A stretch of 12,457 bases of DNA from UBA11373 sp035291545. GTDB taxonomy: Bacteria > Actinomycetota > Acidimicrobiia > Spongiisociales > UBA11373. Of this stretch, positions 5,181 to 12,456 are shown one piece after another (the stretch's first letter is position 1; each line of letters starts with the position of its first letter). The DNA lies in NCBI GenBank assembly GCA_035291545.1, contig DATDRW010000088.1, positions 1 through 12,457 of the forward strand, written 5' to 3'. A program made the position numbers and the translations under genes. The notes beneath the pieces were generated by a model, which had not been told where the DNA came from, made no database searches, and was given only the letters and a program-made list of their open reading frames with translations.

Positions 5181-6151
5181 CGGCCGCAGACGACGTTCGC
5201 GCTGCGGTCTCGGCCGCCGTCGCCGGCACTCACGGTGCGATCGTCGGATGGCGGGGGCCGGCGCGACGGCCGTGGTCGTGGCAGTTCCGCGCCGAGACCG
5301 TCGGCGCTCGTTCGGGGCGTCTGCTGGTCAAGGTGCCGCGCTGGGAGGGGGTCGGCACGCTGGAGGCTGCGCTCGTCGCCGGGCCCCAGGCCGCCAGCGC
5401 CGGCGAGTTCTCCGCCCTCGGCGAGATCTACGCGGAGGTGAGAGCGTCGGGTGATCCCGGGCTGACCGCGGTGGTGCCGGTGGCGTACGTCGGCGCGGTG
5501 AACGCCCTGGTCATGGAGGATCTCGATGCCGTTTCGTTGCGGCTGCGGCTCGGCGCGGGCCGGGGACCGGCGGAGGCCGTCGAGTGGTTCGCCGGAATCG
5601 GCCGATGGCTCGGCCGCTATCACCGCCGCCCGGGCCGGGCGATCCCGGCCCGGTTCTCCGCGGTGGCCGAGGTCACCCGGTGGGAGGAGGCCGGTCTCGG
5701 ACATCCCGGCCTGCGGCGCAGCCTGGCGCTCGCCCGGGCAGCGGCAGAGTCGCTCGACGGTCGCACCGTGATGCACGGTGTCCAGCACGGCGACCTCACC
5801 CTGGGCAACGTGCTCGTCACCCGCGAAGGAAAGGTCGCCGTGATCGATCCCAACGGCACCACCGGGAGATGGGAGGCGGATGCGGCCCGCCTCCTCGCCG
5901 AAATCCGACTGGGGAGGGGTCAGCTCCTCACCCTGGGAGCGATGCGGCCCGGGTCCTTGGTCGATCGGTGGGCCCGGGCGCTGGCGGAGGGACACGGGGG
6001 CCTCGACGCCGGCGTCCTCGCGTACGACCGCGGAGCGGAGGCGCTGCAGCGGAGGATCGCTCTCGGGGAGGGGGGAGCGGTGTCCCGGTTGACGGCGGCG
6101 GTCACCGCCTCGCTGTTCCGCGGAGAGATCAGGCGGCGCTTCGCCGCGTGA
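5177..6151 (+). CDS. APH-fold phosphotransferase (aminoglycoside-phosphotransferase-like kinase)
   Basis: This 324-residue protein has the kinase-like APH fold. The catalytic loop is HGDLTLGN (204-211, Asp206 as base and Asn211 as metal ligand), and VIDPNGT (222-228) gives the second metal-binding Asp224, followed by the helix around WEADAARLL (232-240). The N-lobe is less clear: LLVKVPRW (49-56) supplies a candidate ATP-binding Lys52 and VMEDLD (112-117) would be the hinge. No resistance role is implied, since this fold also covers choline, sugar and lipopolysaccharide-core kinases. Because its start overlaps the deacetylase stop (ATGA), with no clear Shine-Dalgarno of its own, it is probably co-translated and acts in the same glycan pathway, perhaps phosphorylating a sugar or lipid-linked intermediate. 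That role is inferred from context. Its last 23 nt overlap the acyltransferase gene on the other strand. Confidence 0.8.
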   Translation: MTAADDVRAAVSAAVAGTHGAIVGWRGPARRPWSWQFRAETVGARSGRLLVKVPRWEGVGTLEAALVAGPQAASAGEFSALGEIYAEVRASGDPGLTAVVPVAYVGAVNALVMEDLDAVSLRLRLGAGRGPAEAVEWFAGIGRWLGRYHRRPGRAIPARFSAVAEVTRWEEAGLGHPGLRRSLALARAAAESLDGRTVMHGVQHGDLTLGNVLVTREGKVAVIDPNGTTGRWEADAARLLAEIRLGRGQLLTLGAMRPGSLVDRWARALAEGHGGLDAGVLAYDRGAEALQRRIALGEGGAVSRLTAAVTASLFRGEIRRRFAA

Positions 6152-7229
6152 CCTCGCGGGCGAGCATCAGCAGCCGGCCGAGCCGTCCCGACGGGTACAC
6201 GATCCGGAAGTCGTGGCGCATCTCGGATCCCCACGCCGCCTTGTACGGCTCGTCGCCCCTCAGGAAGTCGAATCCGGTCGCCCCCTCGGCGACGGCGCCG
6301 GCGACGGCCGCCGCCATGATGCGGCTGCCCGGTCCGTGTCGCTGCCACTTCCGGTCGTAGCCCGTCGTGTAGAAGGACACGGTGTCGTCGTGGCGGAAGC
6401 ACTCGATGACTGCGATGGTCTGGTCGGCGACGTCGAGCCGCCACAGCCGGAGGCGGCCGGCGGCGAGCATCCGCCGCGCCACCTCGCGCTGAAAGGCCGC
6501 GAGTCGTGGGGTGCCGAATGCCCCCCGGTCTCCGGCCTCGGATCGCACCGCTTGGTGGAGGCGCTCCAGGTGGCTCATCGTCTCCTCGAGGTCGGCGGCC
6601 TCGGCGACCATGCGCTCGGTGACGGCACCCCGCGCTTCGCGGTCGAGTCTGTGCCGATGTCGGTCGAGGGTGTTGCGCAGTGTGCCGGCGAATCCGGCGG
6701 CGGTCTCCTCCCACGAGCCGCCCAGCCGCAGGAATGGAGTGGGGATGTGCTCGACCCGTTCCCGGTCGGCGGCCCGGCGCAGGAGGAGGCGGGCGAGCAC
6801 GCCGTCGCCGGCGACGCCGTCGAGGTCGATGAGATCCCACCGGCGGTCACGCTGCACCGAGGCCCATAGTGCGGCCGCGGTTCCCGGTGGGGCGAGACGC
6901 GACACCGGCATGTCGAGATGGTCGGGAGCGGCGGGGCCGGATCCGAGCAGTCGCAACATCCGAAAGCGGATACCGGCGCGGGTGCGGCGCTCTACGTGGA
7001 AGGGGGCGGCGGCGACGAGTCTGCCGTCGTCGGCGTCGCGCGCCGTCACCACCTCGAGGTCGGCGTCGGCGCCCAGGGTCGCCAGCCAGGCTCCGAGCCA
7101 GGCCGAGGTGAGGAAGGGCCCCGGCGTCTCCGAGGCGGCGACCAGGGTGTCCCACTCGGCGGCGATGGCGCCGAGCCGGGTGCGGTCGATGCGTTCCAGC
7201 ACCGGGGCGGGGTGGGGGGGAGCGCTCAC
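6129..7229 (-). CDS. BioF2/FemAB-like GNAT acyltransferase (CelD/BcsL family), glycan modification
   Basis: This 366-residue cytoplasmic protein belongs to the GNAT-related acyltransferases common in exopolysaccharide loci (Acetyltransf_6). The N-terminal half has GPFLTSAWLGAW (37-48) and the APFHVERR strand (75-82). The C-terminal half has the acyl-CoA-binding core: TIAVIECFRHDDTVSFYTTG (271-290), YDRKWQRHGPGSRIM (291-305) and the diagnostic FDFLRGDEPYKAAWG (320-334). The predicted reaction is transfer of an acyl or aminoacyl group to a sugar or lipid-linked intermediate; donor and acceptor are unknown. I chose the GTG at 7229, whose GTGA overlaps the glycosyltransferase stop and which has AAGGGATGGA just upstream. 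The frame continues to an ATG at 7289, but that would place 60 nt inside the upstream gene. It is the last gene of the operon and ends in a 23-nt tail-to-tail overlap with the phosphotransferase gene. Confidence 0.86.
   Translation of the reverse strand: MSAPPHPAPVLERIDRTRLGAIAAEWDTLVAASETPGPFLTSAWLGAWLATLGADADLEVVTARDADDGRLVAAAPFHVERRTRAGIRFRMLRLLGSGPAAPDHLDMPVSRLAPPGTAAALWASVQRDRRWDLIDLDGVAGDGVLARLLLRRAADRERVEHIPTPFLRLGGSWEETAAGFAGTLRNTLDRHRHRLDREARGAVTERMVAEAADLEETMSHLERLHQAVRSEAGDRGAFGTPRLAAFQREVARRMLAAGRLRLWRLDVADQTIAVIECFRHDDTVSFYTTGYDRKWQRHGPGSRIMAAAVAGAVAEGATGFDFLRGDEPYKAAWGSEMRHDFRIVYPSGRLGRLLMLAREVTRRSAA
6133..6147. other. Perfect stem-loop inside the convergent gene overlap
   Basis: GCGGCG (6133-6138) and CGCCGC (6142-6147) form a perfect 6-bp stem around a CTT loop. 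It lies entirely within the 23-nt overlap of the phosphotransferase and acyltransferase genes, just before both stop codons. There is no T-tract on either side, so it is not a classical intrinsic terminator. It could be a weak two-way pause or terminator, or simply reflect GC-rich Arg/Ala codons (RRRFAA on one strand, RRSAA on the other). Confidence 0.4.
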
Positions 7230-8383
7230 GTTCCATCCCTTCGCGCCCGGCGCCAGGCGACGCTCTGCGCACCGCGCAGGTGGCGCCACAGGCCGCGCAG
7301 GCTCGCCAGGTTCTGGATCACCAGAAAACGGGGGAGGTACCCGAGCCCGCCGAGACGGGGGAGTCGGTCACCGGCGGCGGCGGCCGCATAGAAGGCGATC
7401 TGGAGGCCGAGCGTGACGACACCCCACGGCGTGCCCAGCCGCCAGATTCCACCGGAGGGCACAAACGCCACCGCGGCCGCCGAGGCGAGCAGGGCGACGA
7501 TCATCCCGATGGGGATGAGGGGCCGGAGCACCTTGTGGGAGAGGAGCATCCAAGCCACCACCGGCCGGCGCCACGGGATCTGACGATGCAGCCCGGAGAA
7601 CACCTGGAACTGGCCTGCCACCATCCGGCTGCGCCGCTCTGCCTCCTCGGCCGCGGTCGAGGACACGGTCTCCTCCGACACCGCCTCGGGCCGGAAGACC
7701 ACGTCCCATCCGGCGACGATGGCGCGATGGGCGAGCCATTGATCGTCGTTGATCGTTCCCGGCGGGGCAGGGGTGAACGCCTCGCGGCGGATGGCGAAGA
7801 TCTCCCCGTTGACCCCGACGGTGCATCCGATCCGGGTCTCCATCCGTCGGATGTGGGCCTCGTAGCGCCAGTACAGACTCTCGCCGAAGCCGAGACCTCC
7901 GGGTCCCGACACCACCTTGCGCCCGGTGACGGCCCCCACCGACGGATCGCGGAACGGCGCCACCAGGAACCCGAGGGAGTCGGGACGGAGGGCATTGTTG
8001 GCGTCGCTCATCACGATGACGTCGCCGGTGGCCCATTCCACGGCCCGTACGATCGCCGCCATCTTCCCGGCGCGCTCGGGACGGTGAACCAGCTCGACGC
8101 CGGGGAACGTGCGCACGATGTCCGGGGTGGCGTCATCGGAACCGTCGGCGGCGACGATCACCTGGAGCAGCTCCCGCGGGTAGACGAGAGCGGCCACCCG
8201 CCGCAACTGATCCCCGATCACCGTCTCCTCGTTGTGGGCGGCGATGATCAATGTGACCTTCGGGGTGTGATCGCGGTACGCCGCCGGTCGGCGCAGCCGC
8301 CCCACCGCGGTGATGAGCAGCGGGTACCCGGCGTAGGTGTATCCGACCAGGGCCACCGCAGACCAGAAGACGATGCCGATCAT
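7226..8383 (-). CDS. Membrane-anchored family 2 glycosyltransferase
   Basis: This 385-residue protein has one N-terminal membrane segment (about 4-28), a cytosolic GT-A domain (about 42-260) and two or three C-terminal membrane segments (about 288-309 and 318-338, with a possible re-entrant helix near 350-365). GT2 landmarks are VTLIIAAHNEE (43-53), the nucleotide-binding VIVAADGSDDATPD (75-88), the metal-binding MSDANN (125-130, Asp127), GVNGEIFAIRR (190-200) and the catalytic-base region INDDQWLA (211-218). The QxxRW motif of processive synthases is not obvious (RMVAGQF at 253-259), so this may add single sugars rather than polymerise. The ATG at 8383 forms ATGA with the stop of the GT4 gene upstream and has a strong GGAGGAGGTGA ribosome-binding site. 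The downstream overlap with the acyltransferase is GTGA. The donor sugar cannot be read from the sequence. Confidence 0.9.
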   Translation of the reverse strand: MIGIVFWSAVALVGYTYAGYPLLITAVGRLRRPAAYRDHTPKVTLIIAAHNEETVIGDQLRRVAALVYPRELLQVIVAADGSDDATPDIVRTFPGVELVHRPERAGKMAAIVRAVEWATGDVIVMSDANNALRPDSLGFLVAPFRDPSVGAVTGRKVVSGPGGLGFGESLYWRYEAHIRRMETRIGCTVGVNGEIFAIRREAFTPAPPGTINDDQWLAHRAIVAGWDVVFRPEAVSEETVSSTAAEEAERRSRMVAGQFQVFSGLHRQIPWRRPVVAWMLLSHKVLRPLIPIGMIVALLASAAAVAFVPSGGIWRLGTPWGVVTLGLQIAFYAAAAAGDRLPRLGGLGYLPRFLVIQNLASLRGLWRHLRGAQSVAWRRARRDGT

Positions 8384-9573
8384 CCCGTCACCTCCTCCAG
8401 GCCGGCAAGCACCGTCTCGGCGATCGGCCCCCAGCCGAACCTGTTCTCGGCCGCTTCTGCGGCTGCGCTCCCCATGGCGCGAGCCCGCCCGGGATCGGTC
8501 AGCAGGGAGGCCATCGCACGGGCCAGACCTTCGTCGTCGCCGGCCTGCACCAGCAGCCCCGTCATGCCGTGATCGACGTCCTCGGTGAGCGCGCCCAGGG
8601 CGGTGGCCACGACCGGCCGGGCGAAGGTGAACGCCACCTGGAGCACACCACTCGCGGTCGCCGACCGGTAGGGGAGCACCATGAACGTGCAGGAGCGGAC
8701 CAGGGGACCCACCTCCTCGAGGGGGAGGTAGCGGCCGTCGACCACGACGCGGTCGGCGATGCCCGCCTTCACGGCTCTCTCCACGACGACGGCGGGATCG
8801 ACCCCGGAGGGGTGCCCGACGATGAGCAGCCGGCCCGGGGTGCCCGGAGGCATGGCGGCGAAGGCGTCGACCAGATCGAGGATGCCCTTGCTGGGGCGGA
8901 GCCCGCCGAAGAACAGAGCGACCGGTTCTTGGTCGTCGATTCCGTACCGGGAACGGAGCTCGCCGCCGGCGTCGGCGATCCGCAGGAACAGCGACTGGTT
9001 GCCGTGGGGAATCACCCGGGTTACCTCGAGGTCGACCGGGTAAGCCTCGAGGAAGGCCTTGCGGTTCTCCTCGCCGTGGAGGAACACCCGGGAGAAGCTG
9101 CGGTAGACGGTCAGCGCCAGCTGCCGGCCGATTGCCCGCGACAGCAAACCCCGCTCCCGTGCCTCGAACTCATGGCACACCTGTGCCAGGACGAGGCCGC
9201 GTCGCCGTAGCCGGCGGAGGAACACCGCCTGGAACGGGAACCGGATCGTGGAGAAGAGCACCACGTCGGGCCGCTCCGCGATCAGCCGTCTAGTGAGGTG
9301 GTGCCACACCACGGCATAGCGCACCCCCCGCCACCCGCGGCGCAGCTTGCGCCCGGCGGCGCCGAGGCGATGCCGGGCGGCCGGCTCGATGGCGGGCCAG
9401 AGGCTCATCTCGGCGCGCACCGTGAACCGGTGGGGGAGGTGGCGCAGCTCATAGCGGCGGGCGGTGTGCAGCGTCACCTCGGCGCCGGCGTCGCTGAGGG
9501 CGCCGGCGAGCTGGTGGGCGTAGTGGATCATCCCGCCGGCGCCGTCCGGTTCGACGAGGGCGATGCGGGTCAT
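8380..9573 (-). CDS. Family 4 (GT-B) glycosyltransferase lacking the EX7E acidic pair
   Basis: This 397-residue soluble or membrane-associated transferase has two Rossmann lobes. The N-lobe starts MTRIALVEPDGAGGMIHYAHQ (1-21) with the acceptor-side Gly-Gly loop. The donor-binding C-lobe begins near 216 with VALFFGGLRPSKGILDLVDAF (218-238). The usual E-x7-E of GT4 is replaced by YRSATASGVLQVAFTFARPVVA (302-323), as in the GT4 subgroup with the PY...SGV.. pattern; the fold and donor site are otherwise complete. The ATG at 9573 overlaps the stop of the preceding GT4 gene (ATGA) and has GGGGAGGG upstream. Within the operon it probably adds one sugar to a lipid-linked repeat unit on the cytoplasmic face. 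Donor and linkage are unknown. The two GT4 genes here differ in motif and are unlikely to be a recent duplication. Confidence 0.88.
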   Translation of the reverse strand: MTRIALVEPDGAGGMIHYAHQLAGALSDAGAEVTLHTARRYELRHLPHRFTVRAEMSLWPAIEPAARHRLGAAGRKLRRGWRGVRYAVVWHHLTRRLIAERPDVVLFSTIRFPFQAVFLRRLRRRGLVLAQVCHEFEARERGLLSRAIGRQLALTVYRSFSRVFLHGEENRKAFLEAYPVDLEVTRVIPHGNQSLFLRIADAGGELRSRYGIDDQEPVALFFGGLRPSKGILDLVDAFAAMPPGTPGRLLIVGHPSGVDPAVVVERAVKAGIADRVVVDGRYLPLEEVGPLVRSCTFMVLPYRSATASGVLQVAFTFARPVVATALGALTEDVDHGMTGLLVQAGDDEGLARAMASLLTDPGRARAMGSAAAEAAENRFGWGPIAETVLAGLEEVTG

Positions 9574-10766
9574 GGGTGACCCTCCCCGGCGACGATCCGG
9601 CGGTACTCGTCGACCAATGCCGGGACCTGGCGGCGAAGGTCGAAGCGAGTCCGCGCAATGCGCCGTCCCGCGGTACCCATGGCGGTGGCCTGGAGCGGCG
9701 AGGTGAGGACCCGGGTGACCGCCTCGGCGAGGAGTTCGGGATGGTGGGCGGGGACGAGCAGGGCGCTGCCGCCCCGCTCCACCATCTCCGGGATCCCGCC
9801 GACCTCGGTGGCCACCACCGGCAGGCCCGACGCCATCGCCTCGATCAGCACGGTGGGGAGCGCCTCGGTGTGGGACGGGAGCACGAAGACGTCGGACCCG
9901 GCGAGTACCTCAGCGACATCGACGCGGTGGCCGAGGAAGTGAACCCGCCCCGCCACCCCGGTGGTGGCGGCGGTGTGCTCCAGGTCGGAGCGTGCCGGGC
10001 CGTCGCCGACCAGGACGAGGTGGGTGTCGGGGACGGAGGCGAGCACCGCGGGAAGGGCGGCGATCAGGTCGGCGATCCCCTTCGGAGGGCGGAGCACCGC
10101 CACGGTGACGACGATGCGGGCGTCGGCGCGCAATCCGAGCGCGGTGCGCAGCGCACCGGCGGCGCCGGGGTGGAGACGGCTGAAGCGGTCGAGGTCGACG
10201 CCGTTGTGCAGGGTCGTCACCAGGAGTCGGCCCGCACCGGAGCGACCGGCAAAGTGCTCTGCGGCGCTGCGGGAGACGGCAATGACCCGGGAGGCACGGG
10301 TGGTGAGCATCCGGGCCATCAGACGGAAGCGGAGCGCATCGCGGCTCCACCGGCGCGGGCGGTCGATGGTGTGGAGCGTGGCCACGCTGGGGATGCCGCG
10401 GCGACGGGCGGCGATGGTCCCCAGAATGTTGGAGAACTCGAGCTGGGTGTGCACCAGGTCGGGGGCGGTCCGGTCGATGGCTTCGCCGACCCGTGCCAGC
10501 GCCCCTCGCCGGCGCAGCCGGTCGATGTGGAGGGTTTCGATGGGGATACCGAGTGCTGAGATCGCCGGGGTCAGCGGGTTGCCGTCGCGTTCTTGGACGA
10601 CGACCACCACCGGATCGACCCCGGCCCGGGGGAGCGCCTCCAGGTAGCGCACCAGGCCGTGCTCGGCTCCGCCGTGTCCGAGCGAGTCGATGAGGTACAT
10701 GACCCGCAGGCGCGCCGACGGTGCCGGGGCCGGTGCGGCGCGCAGTGCGGTGCGGCGGGTGGTCAC
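9570..10766 (-). CDS. Family 4 (GT-B) glycosyltransferase, canonical EX7E type
   Basis: This is a 398-residue GT4 enzyme. After a short Ala/Pro/Arg-rich leader (1-20) the N-lobe opens with RVMYLIDSLGHGGAEHGLV (21-39), the classic GGAE acceptor loop, and LVHTQLEFSNI (105-115). The donor-binding lobe runs from about 218 (VVTVAVLRPPKGIADLI, 219-235), through LVGDGPARSDLE (252-263), to the catalytic EALPTVLIE (301-309, Glu301 and Glu309 of EX7E), followed by MASGLPVVATEVGGIPEMV (311-329). I chose the GTG at 10766 because it forms GTGA with the flippase stop and has GGGAGG 7 nt upstream. An in-frame ATG at 10838 lies inside the flippase gene. It likely transfers a hexose or similar sugar from a nucleotide donor to a lipid-linked intermediate. 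Confidence 0.92.
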   Translation of the reverse strand: MTTRRTALRAAPAPAPSARLRVMYLIDSLGHGGAEHGLVRYLEALPRAGVDPVVVVVQERDGNPLTPAISALGIPIETLHIDRLRRRGALARVGEAIDRTAPDLVHTQLEFSNILGTIAARRRGIPSVATLHTIDRPRRWSRDALRFRLMARMLTTRASRVIAVSRSAAEHFAGRSGAGRLLVTTLHNGVDLDRFSRLHPGAAGALRTALGLRADARIVVTVAVLRPPKGIADLIAALPAVLASVPDTHLVLVGDGPARSDLEHTAATTGVAGRVHFLGHRVDVAEVLAGSDVFVLPSHTEALPTVLIEAMASGLPVVATEVGGIPEMVERGGSALLVPAHHPELLAEAVTRVLTSPLQATAMGTAGRRIARTRFDLRRQVPALVDEYRRIVAGEGHP

Positions 10767-12241
10767 GAGCGCGCCTCCCGCCCGCGCAGACCGATCCAGC
10801 CGAGGATCCGGCGGACCACCGCCGGGTCGAGCCTCCACAGCGACACCGCGTAGACGACGGCTCCGACGCCGGTGGCGGCCAGGAGTGATGCCGCCGACCC
10901 GGCATCACGGGTGAGCCAGAGCACCGGGACGACGGCGGCGACCATCCACCCGCCGGCGGCAAGGGAGGGAGCGATCTGGCGCCACACGTCGCCAAAGGTG
11001 GTTCCCACCATCCGGTTGGCGACCGCCAGCCGCACTGCGGTGTCGGCCGCCGCCACCGCGGCGTGGGCCCAGGCGACTCCGACGATCCCGTGACGGGCTC
11101 CGACGAGCAGTGCCGGGACCAGCGCGACGAGCTCGAGGACGGCGAGCCGGGCGAGCACCCCGGTCCGTCCCAGCGCCTTGTAGACGTCGCCTGCGTTCAC
11201 CCCGATCGAGCCGATCAGGCAGAAGATCGCCATCACCCGCAGCACGGGGATGGCCTCGGCCCATTGGCTTCCGAACAGCACCATCACGGACTGCTCGGCG
11301 GTGAGGAAGAGGCCGAGGCAGAGCGGGACGACGACGGTCTGGGTGTAGCGGATGGTCGCCAGATAGCCCCGGCGAAGGAGATCGGCCCGTTCCTGAATGG
11401 TGGAGAACACAGGGAAAATTGCGGTGGCGAGCACGCGCCATACCGACTGCACCAGGAGTTCGGGGAGGCGGTAGGCGAGGGTGTACACGCCGAGGGCGGA
11501 GGCACCCAGCAGTCGGCCGACCACGACGTAGTCGAGGTTCGACCAAATGGCGTACTGCACGTCGGTGACGATCAGCGGCGCCCCGAACCGGCTCAGCGAG
11601 CGCAGCTGTCTCCGGTGGATCCGCGGCCGGGGCCGCCGGCCGACGACCATCCAGGCGAGGACCACCGAGGCCATCACCCCGGCCAGCTGTCCCCACACCA
11701 GCGCCCATACGCCGAATCCGGTGAGCGCCGCGCCGATCGACACCGCGCCCTTCACCACCGATCGGCCCACGTCGGGGATCAGCTTGCGGCGAAAGGCGAG
11801 GTCGCGCTTGAGGAGCACGAGCGACACCGAGCCGAGTGCCTCGAGCACGAAGGTGAACGAGAGGACCCGGAGAAGCGGCGTCACCAGCGGCTCCCGGAAG
11901 AATCCGGCGACGAGCGGTGCGCCCAGAGCGGTGGCGGCGGTGAGCACCGCCCCGAGCAACAGGTTGACTGCGTAGACGGTCTCGGCAGCCTCTTCCACTT
12001 CGTGGCGTCGCTGGATGAGCGCCGCCCCGAGGCCGAGGTCCATGAGCACCCCGAGGTAGGCGATCACCAGCGTCGTGTAGCCGACGACGCCGAAGTCCGC
12101 CGGGGTGAGCAGCCGGGCGAGGATCGCCATGGTGACGATCACGAGGACCTTGCCGGAGGCAAACGACGCGTAGTTCCACACCACGGCACGGGCCGCGGTG
12201 GTCCCGAGCTGCTCGCCGTCCTCGACCTGCGGTGTGGTCAC
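10763..12241 (-). CDS. Wzx-like polysaccharide flippase (MOP superfamily)
   Basis: This 492-residue integral membrane protein has about twelve to fourteen hydrophobic segments, the family's normal size. The entry signature TMAILARLLTPADFGVVGYT (37-56) followed by LMDLGLGAALIQRR (66-79) is typical of the WzxC/TuaB-type branch (Polysacc_synt_3). Further landmarks are SRFGAPLIVTDV (217-228), NLDYVVVGRLLGASALGVYTLAYRL (235-259, cited in parts) and FPVFSTIQERADLLRRGY (276-293). It should move lipid-linked repeat units from the cytoplasmic to the outer face of the membrane. The GTG at 12241 overlaps the stop of the membrane-protein gene upstream (GTGA); its ribosome-binding site is weak, so translational coupling is likely. 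An in-frame ATG at 12331 would extend it by a low-complexity Arg/Gly leader inside that gene, which I reject. Downstream it overlaps the GT4 gene by 4 nt. Confidence 0.92.
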   Translation of the reverse strand: MTTPQVEDGEQLGTTAARAVVWNYASFASGKVLVIVTMAILARLLTPADFGVVGYTTLVIAYLGVLMDLGLGAALIQRRHEVEEAAETVYAVNLLLGAVLTAATALGAPLVAGFFREPLVTPLLRVLSFTFVLEALGSVSLVLLKRDLAFRRKLIPDVGRSVVKGAVSIGAALTGFGVWALVWGQLAGVMASVVLAWMVVGRRPRPRIHRRQLRSLSRFGAPLIVTDVQYAIWSNLDYVVVGRLLGASALGVYTLAYRLPELLVQSVWRVLATAIFPVFSTIQERADLLRRGYLATIRYTQTVVVPLCLGLFLTAEQSVMVLFGSQWAEAIPVLRVMAIFCLIGSIGVNAGDVYKALGRTGVLARLAVLELVALVPALLVGARHGIVGVAWAHAAVAAADTAVRLAVANRMVGTTFGDVWRQIAPSLAAGGWMVAAVVPVLWLTRDAGSAASLLAATGVGAVVYAVSLWRLDPAVVRRILGWIGLRGREARS

Positions 12242-12456
12242 GGCGTCACCGCCATCGTCGCCGCCTCGCGGTCGGCGTCCTCGACGACCGCCACGCGGGG
12301 GAGCGCCAGTCCGATCCCGACGATGAGCCACACAAGACGGGCGAAGTCGAGATGGAGGAACACAGAGGTGACCAGGTATCCGGCGAGAGAGGCGGCCACG
12401 GCGTAGCCGATGCCGTCACCCCGCAGGTCGCTGATCCTGCGGAAGTGGCGGCGGCC
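12238..12456 (-). CDS. C-terminal end of a membrane protein, possibly O-antigen ligase/polymerase (partial)
   Basis: Only the last 72 residues lie in the window; the gene enters from the right edge. Reading from 12456 on the minus strand, the frame is open to a TGA at 12240-12238. It shows a basic stretch (GRRHFRRISD), a hydrophobic helix (about 16-35, GYAVAASLAGYLVTSVFLHL), an FAR turn, a second helix (LVWLIVGIGLALPRV, 41-55) and a short acidic cytoplasmic tail. The two closing helices with FLHL...VW resemble the C-terminus of O-antigen ligase/Wzy-type proteins, which join or attach exported glycan units, and the position before a Wzx flippase fits. With so little sequence, another multi-helix membrane protein is possible. 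Its stop overlaps the flippase start (GTGA). Confidence 0.6.
   Translation of the reverse strand, partial: GRRHFRRISDLRGDGIGYAVAASLAGYLVTSVFLHLDFARLVWLIVGIGLALPRVAVVEDADREAATMAVTP

Noticed and set aside
5177..6151. Antibiotic (aminoglycoside) resistance gene
   Set aside because: The APH fold is shared with many metabolic kinases, the gene is co-translated with a polysaccharide deacetylase, and no mobile-element context is present.
11063..12406. Plus-strand open frame of 447 codons antisense to the flippase
   Set aside because: Composition is dominated by Gly/Glu/His/Arg and Asp with no domain; the other strand encodes a clear multi-helix flippase with a family signature.
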